From positions 1 through 38,246 of the IMG/VR virus record IMGVR_UViG_3300021962_000269: 38,246 bases of DNA. The stretch is one strand, 5' to 3'. Under the pieces are notes generated by a model. The model was not told where the DNA came from. It did no database searches and saw nothing but the letters and a program-made list of their open reading frames with translations. The DNA is from a virus. Numbering within the stretch: the stretch's first letter is position 1; every line of letters starts with the position of its first letter. Below, in pieces: positions 1 through 6,880 of this stretch. A program made the position numbers and the translations under genes.

Positions 1-210
1 CTCCGACTTTAACACAGACAGTTACTCCTACAATAACTGACACACCAACTAATACTCCGACTTTAACACAGACAGTTACTCCTACAATAACTGACACACC
101 AACTAATACTCCGACTTTAACACAGACAGTTACTCCTACAATAACTGACACACCAACTAATACTCCGACTTTAACACAGACGGTTACTCCTACAATAACT
201 GACACACCAA
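1..210 (+). repeat. 54-bp in-frame tandem repeat
   Basis: Three units (1-54, 55-108, 109-162) are identical at the nucleotide level. A fourth (163-210) differs by one base (A to G in the Gln-Thr-Val stretch) before the array degenerates into related but diverged Thr/Pro codons up to about 390. Each unit codes for 18 residues, so copy number can change without a frameshift. The array runs off the left edge, so the true number of copies is unknown. Confidence 0.95.
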
Positions 211-1451
211 CTTTGTCACAAACAACAACACCTACAGTAACCGACACTCCAACTAATACGCCAACTTTGTCACCAACAGTTACATCTACAGTAACAGATA
301 CTCCAACTAATACGCCGACTTTAACACAGACGGTTACACCTTCAATTACATCAACACCTACACCAACAATAACCGCAACTATAACACCTTCAGTTTCTAA
401 CCCATTAGATGGTGCGTTTTATTACATTTCAACAAATGATTATGACGTTTGTTATGGTACTGTTCCATCAGATATTATTTATGGTCAGAATGGATTAAAT
501 GTTGGACAAATTTTATATCAAGATTCAGATGGAACTAATCCATACACTATTAGTGAATTACAAACCCTATTATCCACAACGGCAACCACATTCTATGTTA
601 GAGCTATTTTGGGTGGTGATGTCTTTACTGTGGGTAATAATGGTAGTGGTGATGCCATTGCACAATCACAACAACCTTGTGTATCATCAACACCAACTCC
701 AACCCCTACAATAACACCAACAAATACTCCAACATCAAGCCCAACGGTAACACCAACAGTTACTGCATCGATAACTCCTTCGGTAACGGCATCAATAACA
801 CCAACACCAACTAAATTGATTGGTGGAAGTTTGGCATTAGTACCTGGTGACCCTGATTGGTTAAGTGTAACCGGAAGTACATCATTTGCTGTCGGTACAG
901 GTGACTTTACTGTCGAATGGTTTCAATATCAAACTAACCAAGGTAACGAAAACTATCTGTTTAGTTATGGAACCGCCGATAACTTTGCAGCCGCAATCGC
1001 ATCAGGTGGTAATAGATTAAACTGTTATATGGGGGGTTCAAGAATTGCCAACCCAACTATTTCAAACACAACAAGTGCTTGGTATCATGTTGCCATTACA
1101 AGAAGTTCGGGAACGTACAATGCTTACTTTAATGGAACAAGAGTCGCATCGTTGTCAAATACCACAAACATCACAGACACGACATCTATATTTTACATAG
1201 GTACTAAAGACGGTACTGGCGGTACCGGTGATAACTTCCCGGGTAACTTAACAAACTTTAGATTTGTTAAAGGAACTGCTGTTTATACAGGAACAACATT
1301 GACCGTTCCGACAAGTCCATTAATCGCAATTCCTGGTACTGAATTGTTATTAGCGGTTAAAACTGCCGGAACATTATCGACCGATACAAGTGGGACCAAT
1401 AAAGATGTTACAAATAATGGAGCAACATTTAGTGCATTGACACCATTCTAA
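1..1451 (+). CDS. Tail fibre / adhesin-like protein with Thr-Pro repeats and a ConA/LamG-like domain (5' end missing)
   Basis: The reading frame is open from base 3, so the gene begins upstream of the window; a TTG at 213 is an internal leucine codon, not a start. The protein starts in an 18-residue repeat, PTLTQTVTPTITDTPTNT, with Thr at every second position. A compact domain follows (about nucleotides 400-690), then a second Thr/Pro linker (about 690-810). The last ~210 residues (from GGSLALVPGDPDWL) have the pattern of a laminin-G/concanavalin-like jelly roll, including GDFTVEWF, AWYHVAITR and YFNGTRV. Such folds bind glycans or proteins in phage adhesins and eukaryotic matrix proteins. 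Inference: a surface-exposed fibre whose stalk is made of the repeats and whose tip domain recognises the host surface. It is followed by two other small fibre-type genes. The exact virion position is unknown. Confidence 0.75.
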   Translation, partial: PTLTQTVTPTITDTPTNTPTLTQTVTPTITDTPTNTPTLTQTVTPTITDTPTNTPTLTQTVTPTITDTPTLSQTTTPTVTDTPTNTPTLSPTVTSTVTDTPTNTPTLTQTVTPSITSTPTPTITATITPSVSNPLDGAFYYISTNDYDVCYGTVPSDIIYGQNGLNVGQILYQDSDGTNPYTISELQTLLSTTATTFYVRAILGGDVFTVGNNGSGDAIAQSQQPCVSSTPTPTPTITPTNTPTSSPTVTPTVTASITPSVTASITPTPTKLIGGSLALVPGDPDWLSVTGSTSFAVGTGDFTVEWFQYQTNQGNENYLFSYGTADNFAAAIASGGNRLNCYMGGSRIANPTISNTTSAWYHVAITRSSGTYNAYFNGTRVASLSNTTNITDTTSIFYIGTKDGTGGTGDNFPGNLTNFRFVKGTAVYTGTTLTVPTSPLIAIPGTELLLAVKTAGTLSTDTSGTNKDVTNNGATFSALTPF

Positions 1452-1466
1452 ATAAAATAAAAAGAC

Positions 1467-1474
1467 TATTTATA
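1467..1474 (+). promoter_or_regulatory. TATTTATA putative late promoter element
   Basis: TATTTATA lies 10 bases before the ATG of the next gene, in an A/T-only stretch between the fibre gene and the 211-residue gene. It belongs to a set of same-orientation TATTTAT elements before virion genes in this window. It resembles, but differs from, the T4 late -10 element TATAAATA. Confidence 0.55.
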
Positions 1475-1484
1475 AAATAAAAAA

Positions 1485-2120
1485 ATGTCAAATTTACCAA
1501 TATCCGGATTACCCGAAATAACATCACTCACTCCAAACGCAGAATTTGCCGTTGCTGAAGGTGGAACAACTTATAGAATTAAAAATAGTAATTTAGCCCC
1601 GTTCCCAACAGTTTTCGGGTTATTTGCTCAAACAGGAAACAGTGCATCGGTTAGTGCAACAACCGTTGAGACGACTATTATTGATGGTGGTGTTGGAACA
1701 CTAACTGTTGGTGCTAATCAGTTTCAAATTGGAGATTCGTTTAGGGCGGATTTTGGTGGATTATTATCTGCAAAAAATAATGACACTTTAAGAATAAGGG
1801 TTAAAGCAGGTTCTGTGGTATTAGCGGATAGTGGACCTCAAACAATGACAACAGCTATTGATGATGTGTGGCAATTTTCTGTAAATTTCACTATAAGACA
1901 ACTTGGGGTTGCGGGTGTTGCGGATATTGTGGCTCTTGGTGTTTTTCACACGACAAAACAATCTAATGGTTCACAAACGGGATTTGCATTTAATACTGTA
2001 AATAATACCACCTTTGATACAACAATTAGTAATACACTTAATGTAACTGCACAATGGAGCTCGAACAGTATTGAAAACTCAATTTACTCTGACATCTTTG
2101 TTTTAAATAAAATTTACTAA
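1485..2120 (+). CDS. Putative tail fibre / virion surface protein
   Basis: 211 residues. The N-terminus (SNLPISGLPEITSLTPNAEF) resembles the short leader found on many phage fibre and appendage proteins (ISxLPxxTxLTxxxxxxV), which often acts as an attachment segment. The remainder is rich in Thr, Asn, Val and Gly with alternating hydrophobic residues and no long helices, suggesting a beta-sandwich tip such as a C1q/TNF-like or fibre-head fold. No transmembrane segment or signal peptide is visible. The start is the ATG after an A-rich run, with no Shine-Dalgarno sequence. It follows the adhesin gene by 33 bases and has its own late-type element. The virion role is inferred from composition and neighbours only. 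Confidence 0.5.
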   Translation: MSNLPISGLPEITSLTPNAEFAVAEGGTTYRIKNSNLAPFPTVFGLFAQTGNSASVSATTVETTIIDGGVGTLTVGANQFQIGDSFRADFGGLLSAKNNDTLRIRVKAGSVVLADSGPQTMTTAIDDVWQFSVNFTIRQLGVAGVADIVALGVFHTTKQSNGSQTGFAFNTVNNTTFDTTISNTLNVTAQWSSNSIENSIYSDIFVLNKIY

Positions 2121-2132
2121 TTTTATAGTAGA

Positions 2133-2486
2133 ATGGAATTTTTCATCAAGCAAGGTAGCGAACAACCAATTCTAAAAATGGTTGCCGTAAGAGACGGTAG
2201 AACAGACGCTTGGAAAATTTTTGATGAGGAATTAGAAAACGCAACAATAAGATTTTCAATGAAAGAGGAGGCAACTGACATTCCAAAAATATTGATGGGT
2301 AATGCTTATATTGTAGAAAAAACCGCAGTTGAAGTTGACACAAATAGAGAATATTACATATATTACAAGTGGAACGAAAAGGACACAAGACGTGCCGGTA
2401 GATTTATTGGTCAGTTTTCAATTATCAACTCAATGGGTGAGTTGATTGCACCAATTAGAGAAACTCTTTATATTAACATTATTTGA
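2133..2486 (+). CDS. Small hypothetical virion protein, possibly baseplate/fibre adaptor
   Basis: 117 residues, predicted mainly beta with mixed charge. It opens with EFFIKQGSEQPILKMVAVRD, followed by ENATIRFSMKE, a layout reminiscent of the N-terminal domain of BppU-type baseplate proteins, in which a short beta sandwich describes a range-and-type-like module. The similarity is weak and made by eye. It lies 12 bases after the 211-residue fibre gene and is probably co-transcribed with it. Its TGA stop (2484-2486) lies inside the -35 element of the polymerase promoter, so the late fibre operon and the replication gene abut tightly. Function not established. Confidence 0.4.
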   Translation: MEFFIKQGSEQPILKMVAVRDGRTDAWKIFDEELENATIRFSMKEEATDIPKILMGNAYIVEKTAVEVDTNREYYIYYKWNEKDTRRAGRFIGQFSIINSMGELIAPIRETLYINII

Positions 2487-2511
2487 CATTCGGTAGTCAA
2501 AATATTATACT
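2483..2511 (+). promoter_or_regulatory. Sigma70-like promoter of the DNA polymerase gene
   Basis: TTGACA (2483-2488) and TATACT (2506-2511) are separated by 17 bases, a textbook vegetative promoter spacing. A start of transcription near 2518 would give a leader of about 47 bases containing the hairpin at 2530-2546. The -10 region shares TATACTTAT(T/A)GA with the gp32 promoter. The classical TTGACA form is notable because Bacteroidota vegetative promoters usually have a different -7 element (TAnnTTTG). Confidence 0.6.
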
Positions 2512-2529
2512 TATTGAGTATAAGGGTAA

Positions 2530-2546
2530 TCACGGCTCGTCCGTGA
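2530..2546 (+). promoter_or_regulatory. Leader hairpin before DNA polymerase, candidate translational operator
   Basis: TCACGG (2530-2535), loop CTCGT, CCGTGA (2541-2546): six perfect base pairs ending 18 bases before the polymerase ATG. No T-run follows, so it is not an intrinsic terminator. T4 and RB69 gp43 bind a hairpin in the leader of their own mRNA and repress translation; position and size here fit such an operator, but this is inference. Confidence 0.45.
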
Positions 2547-2564
2547 GTAAAATATCTCAAAAGT

Positions 2565-5387
2565 ATGGTATCACAACAAGAAATCGAACAATTCCTACTG
2601 GGTGAAGACCCGGAAAAATACATAGTCTCGTTAGAGTATGACTATGCATCAAACAAAATTTACAAAATAATTCACGACCCAATTCAGGGTAAACAAATAA
2701 AAACGGATACATTTATTCCGTTTGCGTGGGTAGGTAGTCTGCATAATAAAAACTTTTACAAGGGTTCAAAAGCCCAACAAAAAGAAGCCATGTCCAAACA
2801 TGGTATCATTATAGAGAAATTAAACTCTGAGGGTGATGAGCGTTTGGAAAATGGATTAAAGTTTTTAGTTAAAACGACAAAGACTTATCAAGATTTAGTA
2901 AACTTTTTCAGAACTGGTGGATTAGACCCATGGGATAGGGAAAATAGTGATGATATCCATATTTTACCCCCCGTCGAACAGTATCTTGTTCAAAAAAGTA
3001 AAAGACTCTTTAAGGGTTTTGAAGAATATGATGAGTTACACCGATTTGTATTCGATATCGAGACCACGGGTTTGGATGCAAAAAAAGACAGCATCTTCCT
3101 AATCGGAATGAAAGACAACCGTGGTTTTGAAAAGGTAATCTCAGCTCAGAATGAGCAAGAAGAAAGACAAATGATTATTGATTTCTTTGAGACAATTAAC
3201 AAACTAAAACCCGCACTTATTGGTGGTTACAACTCGGCATTCTTTGACTTTCCGTTTATTTTAAAACGTGCGGAAATATTGAAGATGGACATTAAGAAGA
3301 TTGCAAAAACATTGAATCCTTCGGTTTCCATCCGTCAAAAAGAGGGTATGTTGAAGTTGGCAAACGAAATGGAACCGTACACACAAACAATGATGTGGGG
3401 TTATAACGTTTTGGATATTGCACATGCTGTTAGACGAGCACAAGCAATTAACTCAGACATTAAGAGTTGGGGACTTAAATATATTACTCAGTTCATTGGT
3501 GCTGAAAAACCTAACCGAGTTTACGTTAAGGGTGACCGAATCGGAAAGACTTATTTCTCTGATGCAAAATACTACTTCAATCCACAGAGTGGTGGATACC
3601 GTGAAGATGGTGACCCAGGTACTGAAAATATTCTACAGAAGTTCCCGGGTAAGTTTGAAGAGGTTACCGGTAGTTACATTGTTGAGAGATACCTTTACGA
3701 TGATATTTGGGAAACCATGGTTGTTGACGAAGAGTTCAACCAAGCCAATTTCTTGTTGGCTAAATTGGTTCCAACAACATACGAACGACTCTCAACAATG
3801 GGTACTGCCACATTGTGGAAGATGATTATGGCATCTTGGTCATATAAAAATGGATTGGCCATTCCTGCAAAAGGACCCAAGCGTTCATTTACAGGTGGAC
3901 TTTCAAGACTACTACAGGTAGGATACTCTCGTGAAGTTTTGAAACTTGACTACTCTTCTCTGTACCCATCTATTCAGTTGGTACATGATGTATTCCCTAA
4001 GTGTGATGTTACAGGTGCGATGAAGAGTATGTTAAAGTATTTCCGTGACACTCGTATTAGATATAAAAAATTAGCTGAAGAACATTACAAAACAGACCCT
4101 AAGTTATCTTCACAGTACGCTCGTAAACAATTACCTATTAAGATTTTTATCAACGCATTCTTTGGTTCTCTTTCCGCCCCTCAGGTATTCCCTTGGGGTG
4201 ATATGGATATGGGTGAACAAATCACTTGTACAGGTAGACAGTATCTTCGTCAAATGATTATGTGGTTTATGAACCGTGGATACGAACCATTGGTTATGGA
4301 TACGGACGGTGTAAACTTTGCAACTCCCGAAGGTCGAGACACTTACATGTATGTCGGTAAAGGATTAAATGGTTTGGTTAAAGAAGGAAAAGAATACTTT
4401 GGTGCCGAAGCCGATGTTGCTGAGTACAATGATTTATTCATGAGAGATGAAATGGGATTGGATATTGATGGTATTTGGCCAGCAACTATTAACGTAGCTC
4501 GTAAAAACTATGCTCTGTTAACTGATAAGGGTAAAGTAAAACTTACAGGTAACAGTATTAAGTCAAAAAAACTACAGACATATGTTGCAGAATTCTTGGA
4601 CTCAGGATTAAGAATGTTGTTAGATGGTAAGGGTCACGAGTTTTTGGAATTCTATTATGAATATGTTGATATGATTTACAACAAGAAAATTCCAATTGCT
4701 AAAATTGCGAACAAGGCTCGTGTAAAACAATCAATTCAAGAATACAAACTACACATAACTAAAAAAACAAAGTCAGGTTCACTGATGTCACGACAAGCTC
4801 ACATGGAACTTCTTTTAGCTAATAATATACCTGCGGGTCTTGGGGATACCGTTTATTATGTTAATAACGGAGCTAGAAAATCTCATGGTGATGTTCAGAA
4901 AAAAGGTGATACGGTAACCGTAAACTGTTACTTGGTAAATGAAAAAGATATTGAAACTAAACCTGATTTGTTGGGTGACTACAATATACCAAGATATTTG
5001 GCAGCATTTAACAAACGTATTGAACCTTTGTTAGTTGTATTCTCTCCTGAGATTCGTGACGAGATTTTGATTGAAGACCCTAAAGACAGAAAGTTCTTCA
5101 CAAAGAATCAATCTAGATTGGTTAGAGGTTTCCCAAGAAGAGAAGGTGACCAAGATACTTTAGATGAAGTACTAACTCTTTCAGAGGGTGAGGTTGAGTT
5201 TTGGACTAATGTTGGAATTGACCCATTCTATATGTACTTAGAAGGTACTATGGAATTAGTTAATACTGAATATGTCGAAAAAAACAAGAATATCATGAAA
5301 GGTCATGAAAAACCTATTGAGAAATCAAAAGATTGGAGTGATGATGAATTTATCGATGATATTCTTGCCGTTCAATATATGAACTAA
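2565..5387 (+). CDS. 43: Family B DNA polymerase (T4 gp43-like)
   Basis: 940 residues (T4 gp43 has 898). It replicates the phage genome with 3'-5' proofreading. Exonuclease motifs: Exo I FDIETTGL with D164 and E166, Exo II YNSAFFDFPF with N223 and D228, Exo III RYLYDDIWE with Y376 and D380. Polymerase motif A is DYSSLYPS (D462); motif B is KIFINAFFGSLSAP; motif C is MDTDGVNF (D579, D581), where the usual DTDS serine is glycine. All catalytic acidic residues are present, so both activities should be intact. The C-terminal tail is acidic and ends in ILAVQYMN, a plausible sliding-clamp contact by analogy with T4. The gene stands alone behind its own promoter and leader hairpin, away from the other replication genes at 32-38 kb, and overlaps the convergent gene on the other strand by 4 bases. 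Confidence 0.96.
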   Translation: MVSQQEIEQFLLGEDPEKYIVSLEYDYASNKIYKIIHDPIQGKQIKTDTFIPFAWVGSLHNKNFYKGSKAQQKEAMSKHGIIIEKLNSEGDERLENGLKFLVKTTKTYQDLVNFFRTGGLDPWDRENSDDIHILPPVEQYLVQKSKRLFKGFEEYDELHRFVFDIETTGLDAKKDSIFLIGMKDNRGFEKVISAQNEQEERQMIIDFFETINKLKPALIGGYNSAFFDFPFILKRAEILKMDIKKIAKTLNPSVSIRQKEGMLKLANEMEPYTQTMMWGYNVLDIAHAVRRAQAINSDIKSWGLKYITQFIGAEKPNRVYVKGDRIGKTYFSDAKYYFNPQSGGYREDGDPGTENILQKFPGKFEEVTGSYIVERYLYDDIWETMVVDEEFNQANFLLAKLVPTTYERLSTMGTATLWKMIMASWSYKNGLAIPAKGPKRSFTGGLSRLLQVGYSREVLKLDYSSLYPSIQLVHDVFPKCDVTGAMKSMLKYFRDTRIRYKKLAEEHYKTDPKLSSQYARKQLPIKIFINAFFGSLSAPQVFPWGDMDMGEQITCTGRQYLRQMIMWFMNRGYEPLVMDTDGVNFATPEGRDTYMYVGKGLNGLVKEGKEYFGAEADVAEYNDLFMRDEMGLDIDGIWPATINVARKNYALLTDKGKVKLTGNSIKSKKLQTYVAEFLDSGLRMLLDGKGHEFLEFYYEYVDMIYNKKIPIAKIANKARVKQSIQEYKLHITKKTKSGSLMSRQAHMELLLANNIPAGLGDTVYYVNNGARKSHGDVQKKGDTVTVNCYLVNEKDIETKPDLLGDYNIPRYLAAFNKRIEPLLVVFSPEIRDEILIEDPKDRKFFTKNQSRLVRGFPRREGDQDTLDEVLTLSEGEVEFWTNVGIDPFYMYLEGTMELVNTEYVEKNKNIMKGHEKPIEKSKDWSDDEFIDDILAVQYMN

Positions 5388-5719
5388 GAATTTTTTAAAC
5401 CATCAGACGAAAGGATGTACCATTTGTTAATAACAAATCTCATTTCTACACAAGCGCCTTTTTGGATTAAAATTTCATTATAATCATCATCAATCTTTTC
5501 GTTTGGTGATGATATCAGAACCTCAGTCATTGCTTTAATTACAACGTGTTCTGTTGTTTTTGGGTCTAAAGTAACTACACATTTTGGAACATCTCTTACA
5601 ATAATTGTGTACTCACCTGTTGTTGTATATGTTGGGTCAGTTACTACAGAAACGTTTGACGCTTCTACCGTAATTCCATTAATAATTTTTGTTACTGGTG
5701 TGGATTTAAAAACTGCCAT
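5384..5719 (-). CDS. Small beta-rich hypothetical protein, possibly a virion component
   Basis: 111 residues with alternating hydrophobic/polar residues and few predicted helices. The C-terminal stretch VEMRFVINKWYILSSDGLKN resembles the end of small phage appendage or decoration proteins, which often close with a WyI..sD pattern. No catalytic motif was recognised. It lies 7 bases downstream of gp13 on the same strand with no promoter of its own, so it is probably co-transcribed with that neck gene and could be expressed late. It ends with TAG and overlaps the polymerase stop codon tail-to-tail. Function unknown. Confidence 0.55.
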   Translation of the reverse strand: MAVFKSTPVTKIINGITVEASNVSVVTDPTYTTTGEYTIIVRDVPKCVVTLDPKTTEHVVIKAMTEVLISSPNEKIDDDYNEILIQKGACVEMRFVINKWYILSSDGLKNS

Positions 5720-5726
5720 ATAAAAA

Positions 5727-6839
5727 TTATATCACATACATCTGTCTAGGTAAAGCTCTGTATTGTAAAGACTTATTAAGTTGTTCAGCTAAGTTAGCCT
5801 GAATTTCCATTTGTTTGTCAGGACGGAGTCTTTCCAATCTTGCCAATAATTCTTCAATCAACTTAGATTTTTCGTCTTTAGATTCTGTTAGAAGTGAATC
5901 GTAATCCATTTTCAATTCACTGTCAGGAGTTTTTAAGTCACCTGAATACTTTCCTCTTACTCTACCTAAAGTTTCTTTTACATATGCGGTAAACCATCTA
6001 CGTACCCATGTTTGTGCAGGTGCATTAAGTTCTGCCCATCTTAAATTATCAATTGTTACGTCTGATGGTAATTTTACAACATCAGGGTTGGCAGCTAAAC
6101 AATCGTCTCTATCAAATGTATCGTAATACCAATACCAAACTCTACGTGAGTTGTTTTCTATATTTCCAAAATCAAATTTACCTCCCGGTACATTATACAA
6201 CATGATGGCCTTTTTACCTTCAGGAAGTGCGGTAATTCTATAAGTTAAATCACCCGCAATAATTCTTCTCTTCAGATTTATGTCTTGCATTCTAAGAAGG
6301 ATGTCAAATGCCGGTGTGATAAAATAGTTTCCGGTAGTTCCTAATTGTGAAAAACCTGCACCTCCACCTAAACCCATACCACCGAATCCACCAAATCCAC
6401 CCATGAATGGGTCAAAATATGCTGCGTCTAATTCAGGTCTTGTAAACCAAAGTAATTCGTTAATTTCTCTACCCGCAGGTATTTCATAAATTTGTTGGTT
6501 GGCTACCAAGTCAAAATAGTCTTTTTTAAGAACCCACGGACCACCAGCCTGTAAACCTACAATTTTTGAATATGCGTATGTGTACTGAGTCTCCCAATCC
6601 AAACTTCTCGTAATAAAAGCGTTTGCCAATGATTGTGTGTCTAAGTCCATACCGTATATGGATGTCCACTGTGATTCAATTAACCAATCAAGAACATATT
6701 GAGAATAATCTTCAACGGATAATTCTAATAATGAATCCATCATTTCATCCTCAATCTCAACACCACGTATAGGTGCACCTAATAGGTGTCTTATCCTTGT
6801 GTATAATTTTGTTCTTTCTGTTCCAGTAATAATTGCCAT
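5727..6839 (-). CDS. 13: Neck protein gp13-like (head completion)
   Basis: 370 residues (T4 gp13 has 309). In T4, gp13 and gp14 form the neck that closes the filled head and joins it to the tail. The C-terminal half carries the gp13-like region from ELNAPAQTWVRRWFTAYVKE through LGRVRGKYSG, followed by a charged helical segment with DSLLTESKDEKSKLIEELL. An unusual glycine/phenylalanine-rich loop (about residues 146-162) interrupts the middle and probably extends a surface loop. The protein is soluble, without membrane segments. The gene is on the strand opposite gp14, gp15 and gp18, although it is a virion gene, and has a TATTTATA element 15 bases upstream in its own direction. Assignment rests on the C-terminal pattern and the nearby gp14/gp15/gp18 genes. 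Confidence 0.75.
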   Translation of the reverse strand: MAIITGTERTKLYTRIRHLLGAPIRGVEIEDEMMDSLLELSVEDYSQYVLDWLIESQWTSIYGMDLDTQSLANAFITRSLDWETQYTYAYSKIVGLQAGGPWVLKKDYFDLVANQQIYEIPAGREINELLWFTRPELDAAYFDPFMGGFGGFGGMGLGGGAGFSQLGTTGNYFITPAFDILLRMQDINLKRRIIAGDLTYRITALPEGKKAIMLYNVPGGKFDFGNIENNSRRVWYWYYDTFDRDDCLAANPDVVKLPSDVTIDNLRWAELNAPAQTWVRRWFTAYVKETLGRVRGKYSGDLKTPDSELKMDYDSLLTESKDEKSKLIEELLARLERLRPDKQMEIQANLAEQLNKSLQYRALPRQMYVI

Positions 6840-6862
6840 GGGAAACTATTTCCCTATAAATA
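6840..6862 (-). promoter_or_regulatory. Late-type promoter element and leader hairpin of gp13
   Basis: Read on the minus strand, TATTTATA (6862 to 6855) is followed directly by GGGAAATAGTTTCCC (6854 to 6840), a 6-bp perfect hairpin with a 3-base loop that touches the gp13 ATG. On the plus strand the first element reads TATAAATA, the T4 late consensus, but it would then point into the end of an opposing gene. The hairpin could mask the start codon or stabilise the message. Confidence 0.5.
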
Positions 6863-6880
6863 TTCGGGTAAAGTAATTTA

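Noticed and set aside
1-216. CRISPR-like array
   Set aside because: The 54-bp units are directly adjacent with no spacers and form an in-frame protein repeat.
1-390. Bacteroidota O-glycosylation sites in the Thr-rich stalk
   Set aside because: The known motif is D(S/T) followed by A, I, L, V, M or T; the repeats have DTP, which does not match, and a phage protein is not exported to the periplasm.
213-1451. A gene starting at the TTG at 213
   Set aside because: The frame is open to the left edge with in-register repeats, so this TTG is a leucine codon of a longer gene.
1-1451. Diversity-generating retroelement target in the fibre gene
   Set aside because: No reverse transcriptase gene or template repeat is present in the window.
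6855-6862. T4-type late promoter TATAAATA on the plus strand
   Set aside because: In that direction it would transcribe antisense to the dismutase gene; the minus-strand reading TATTTATA fits the gp13 gene and the other copies.
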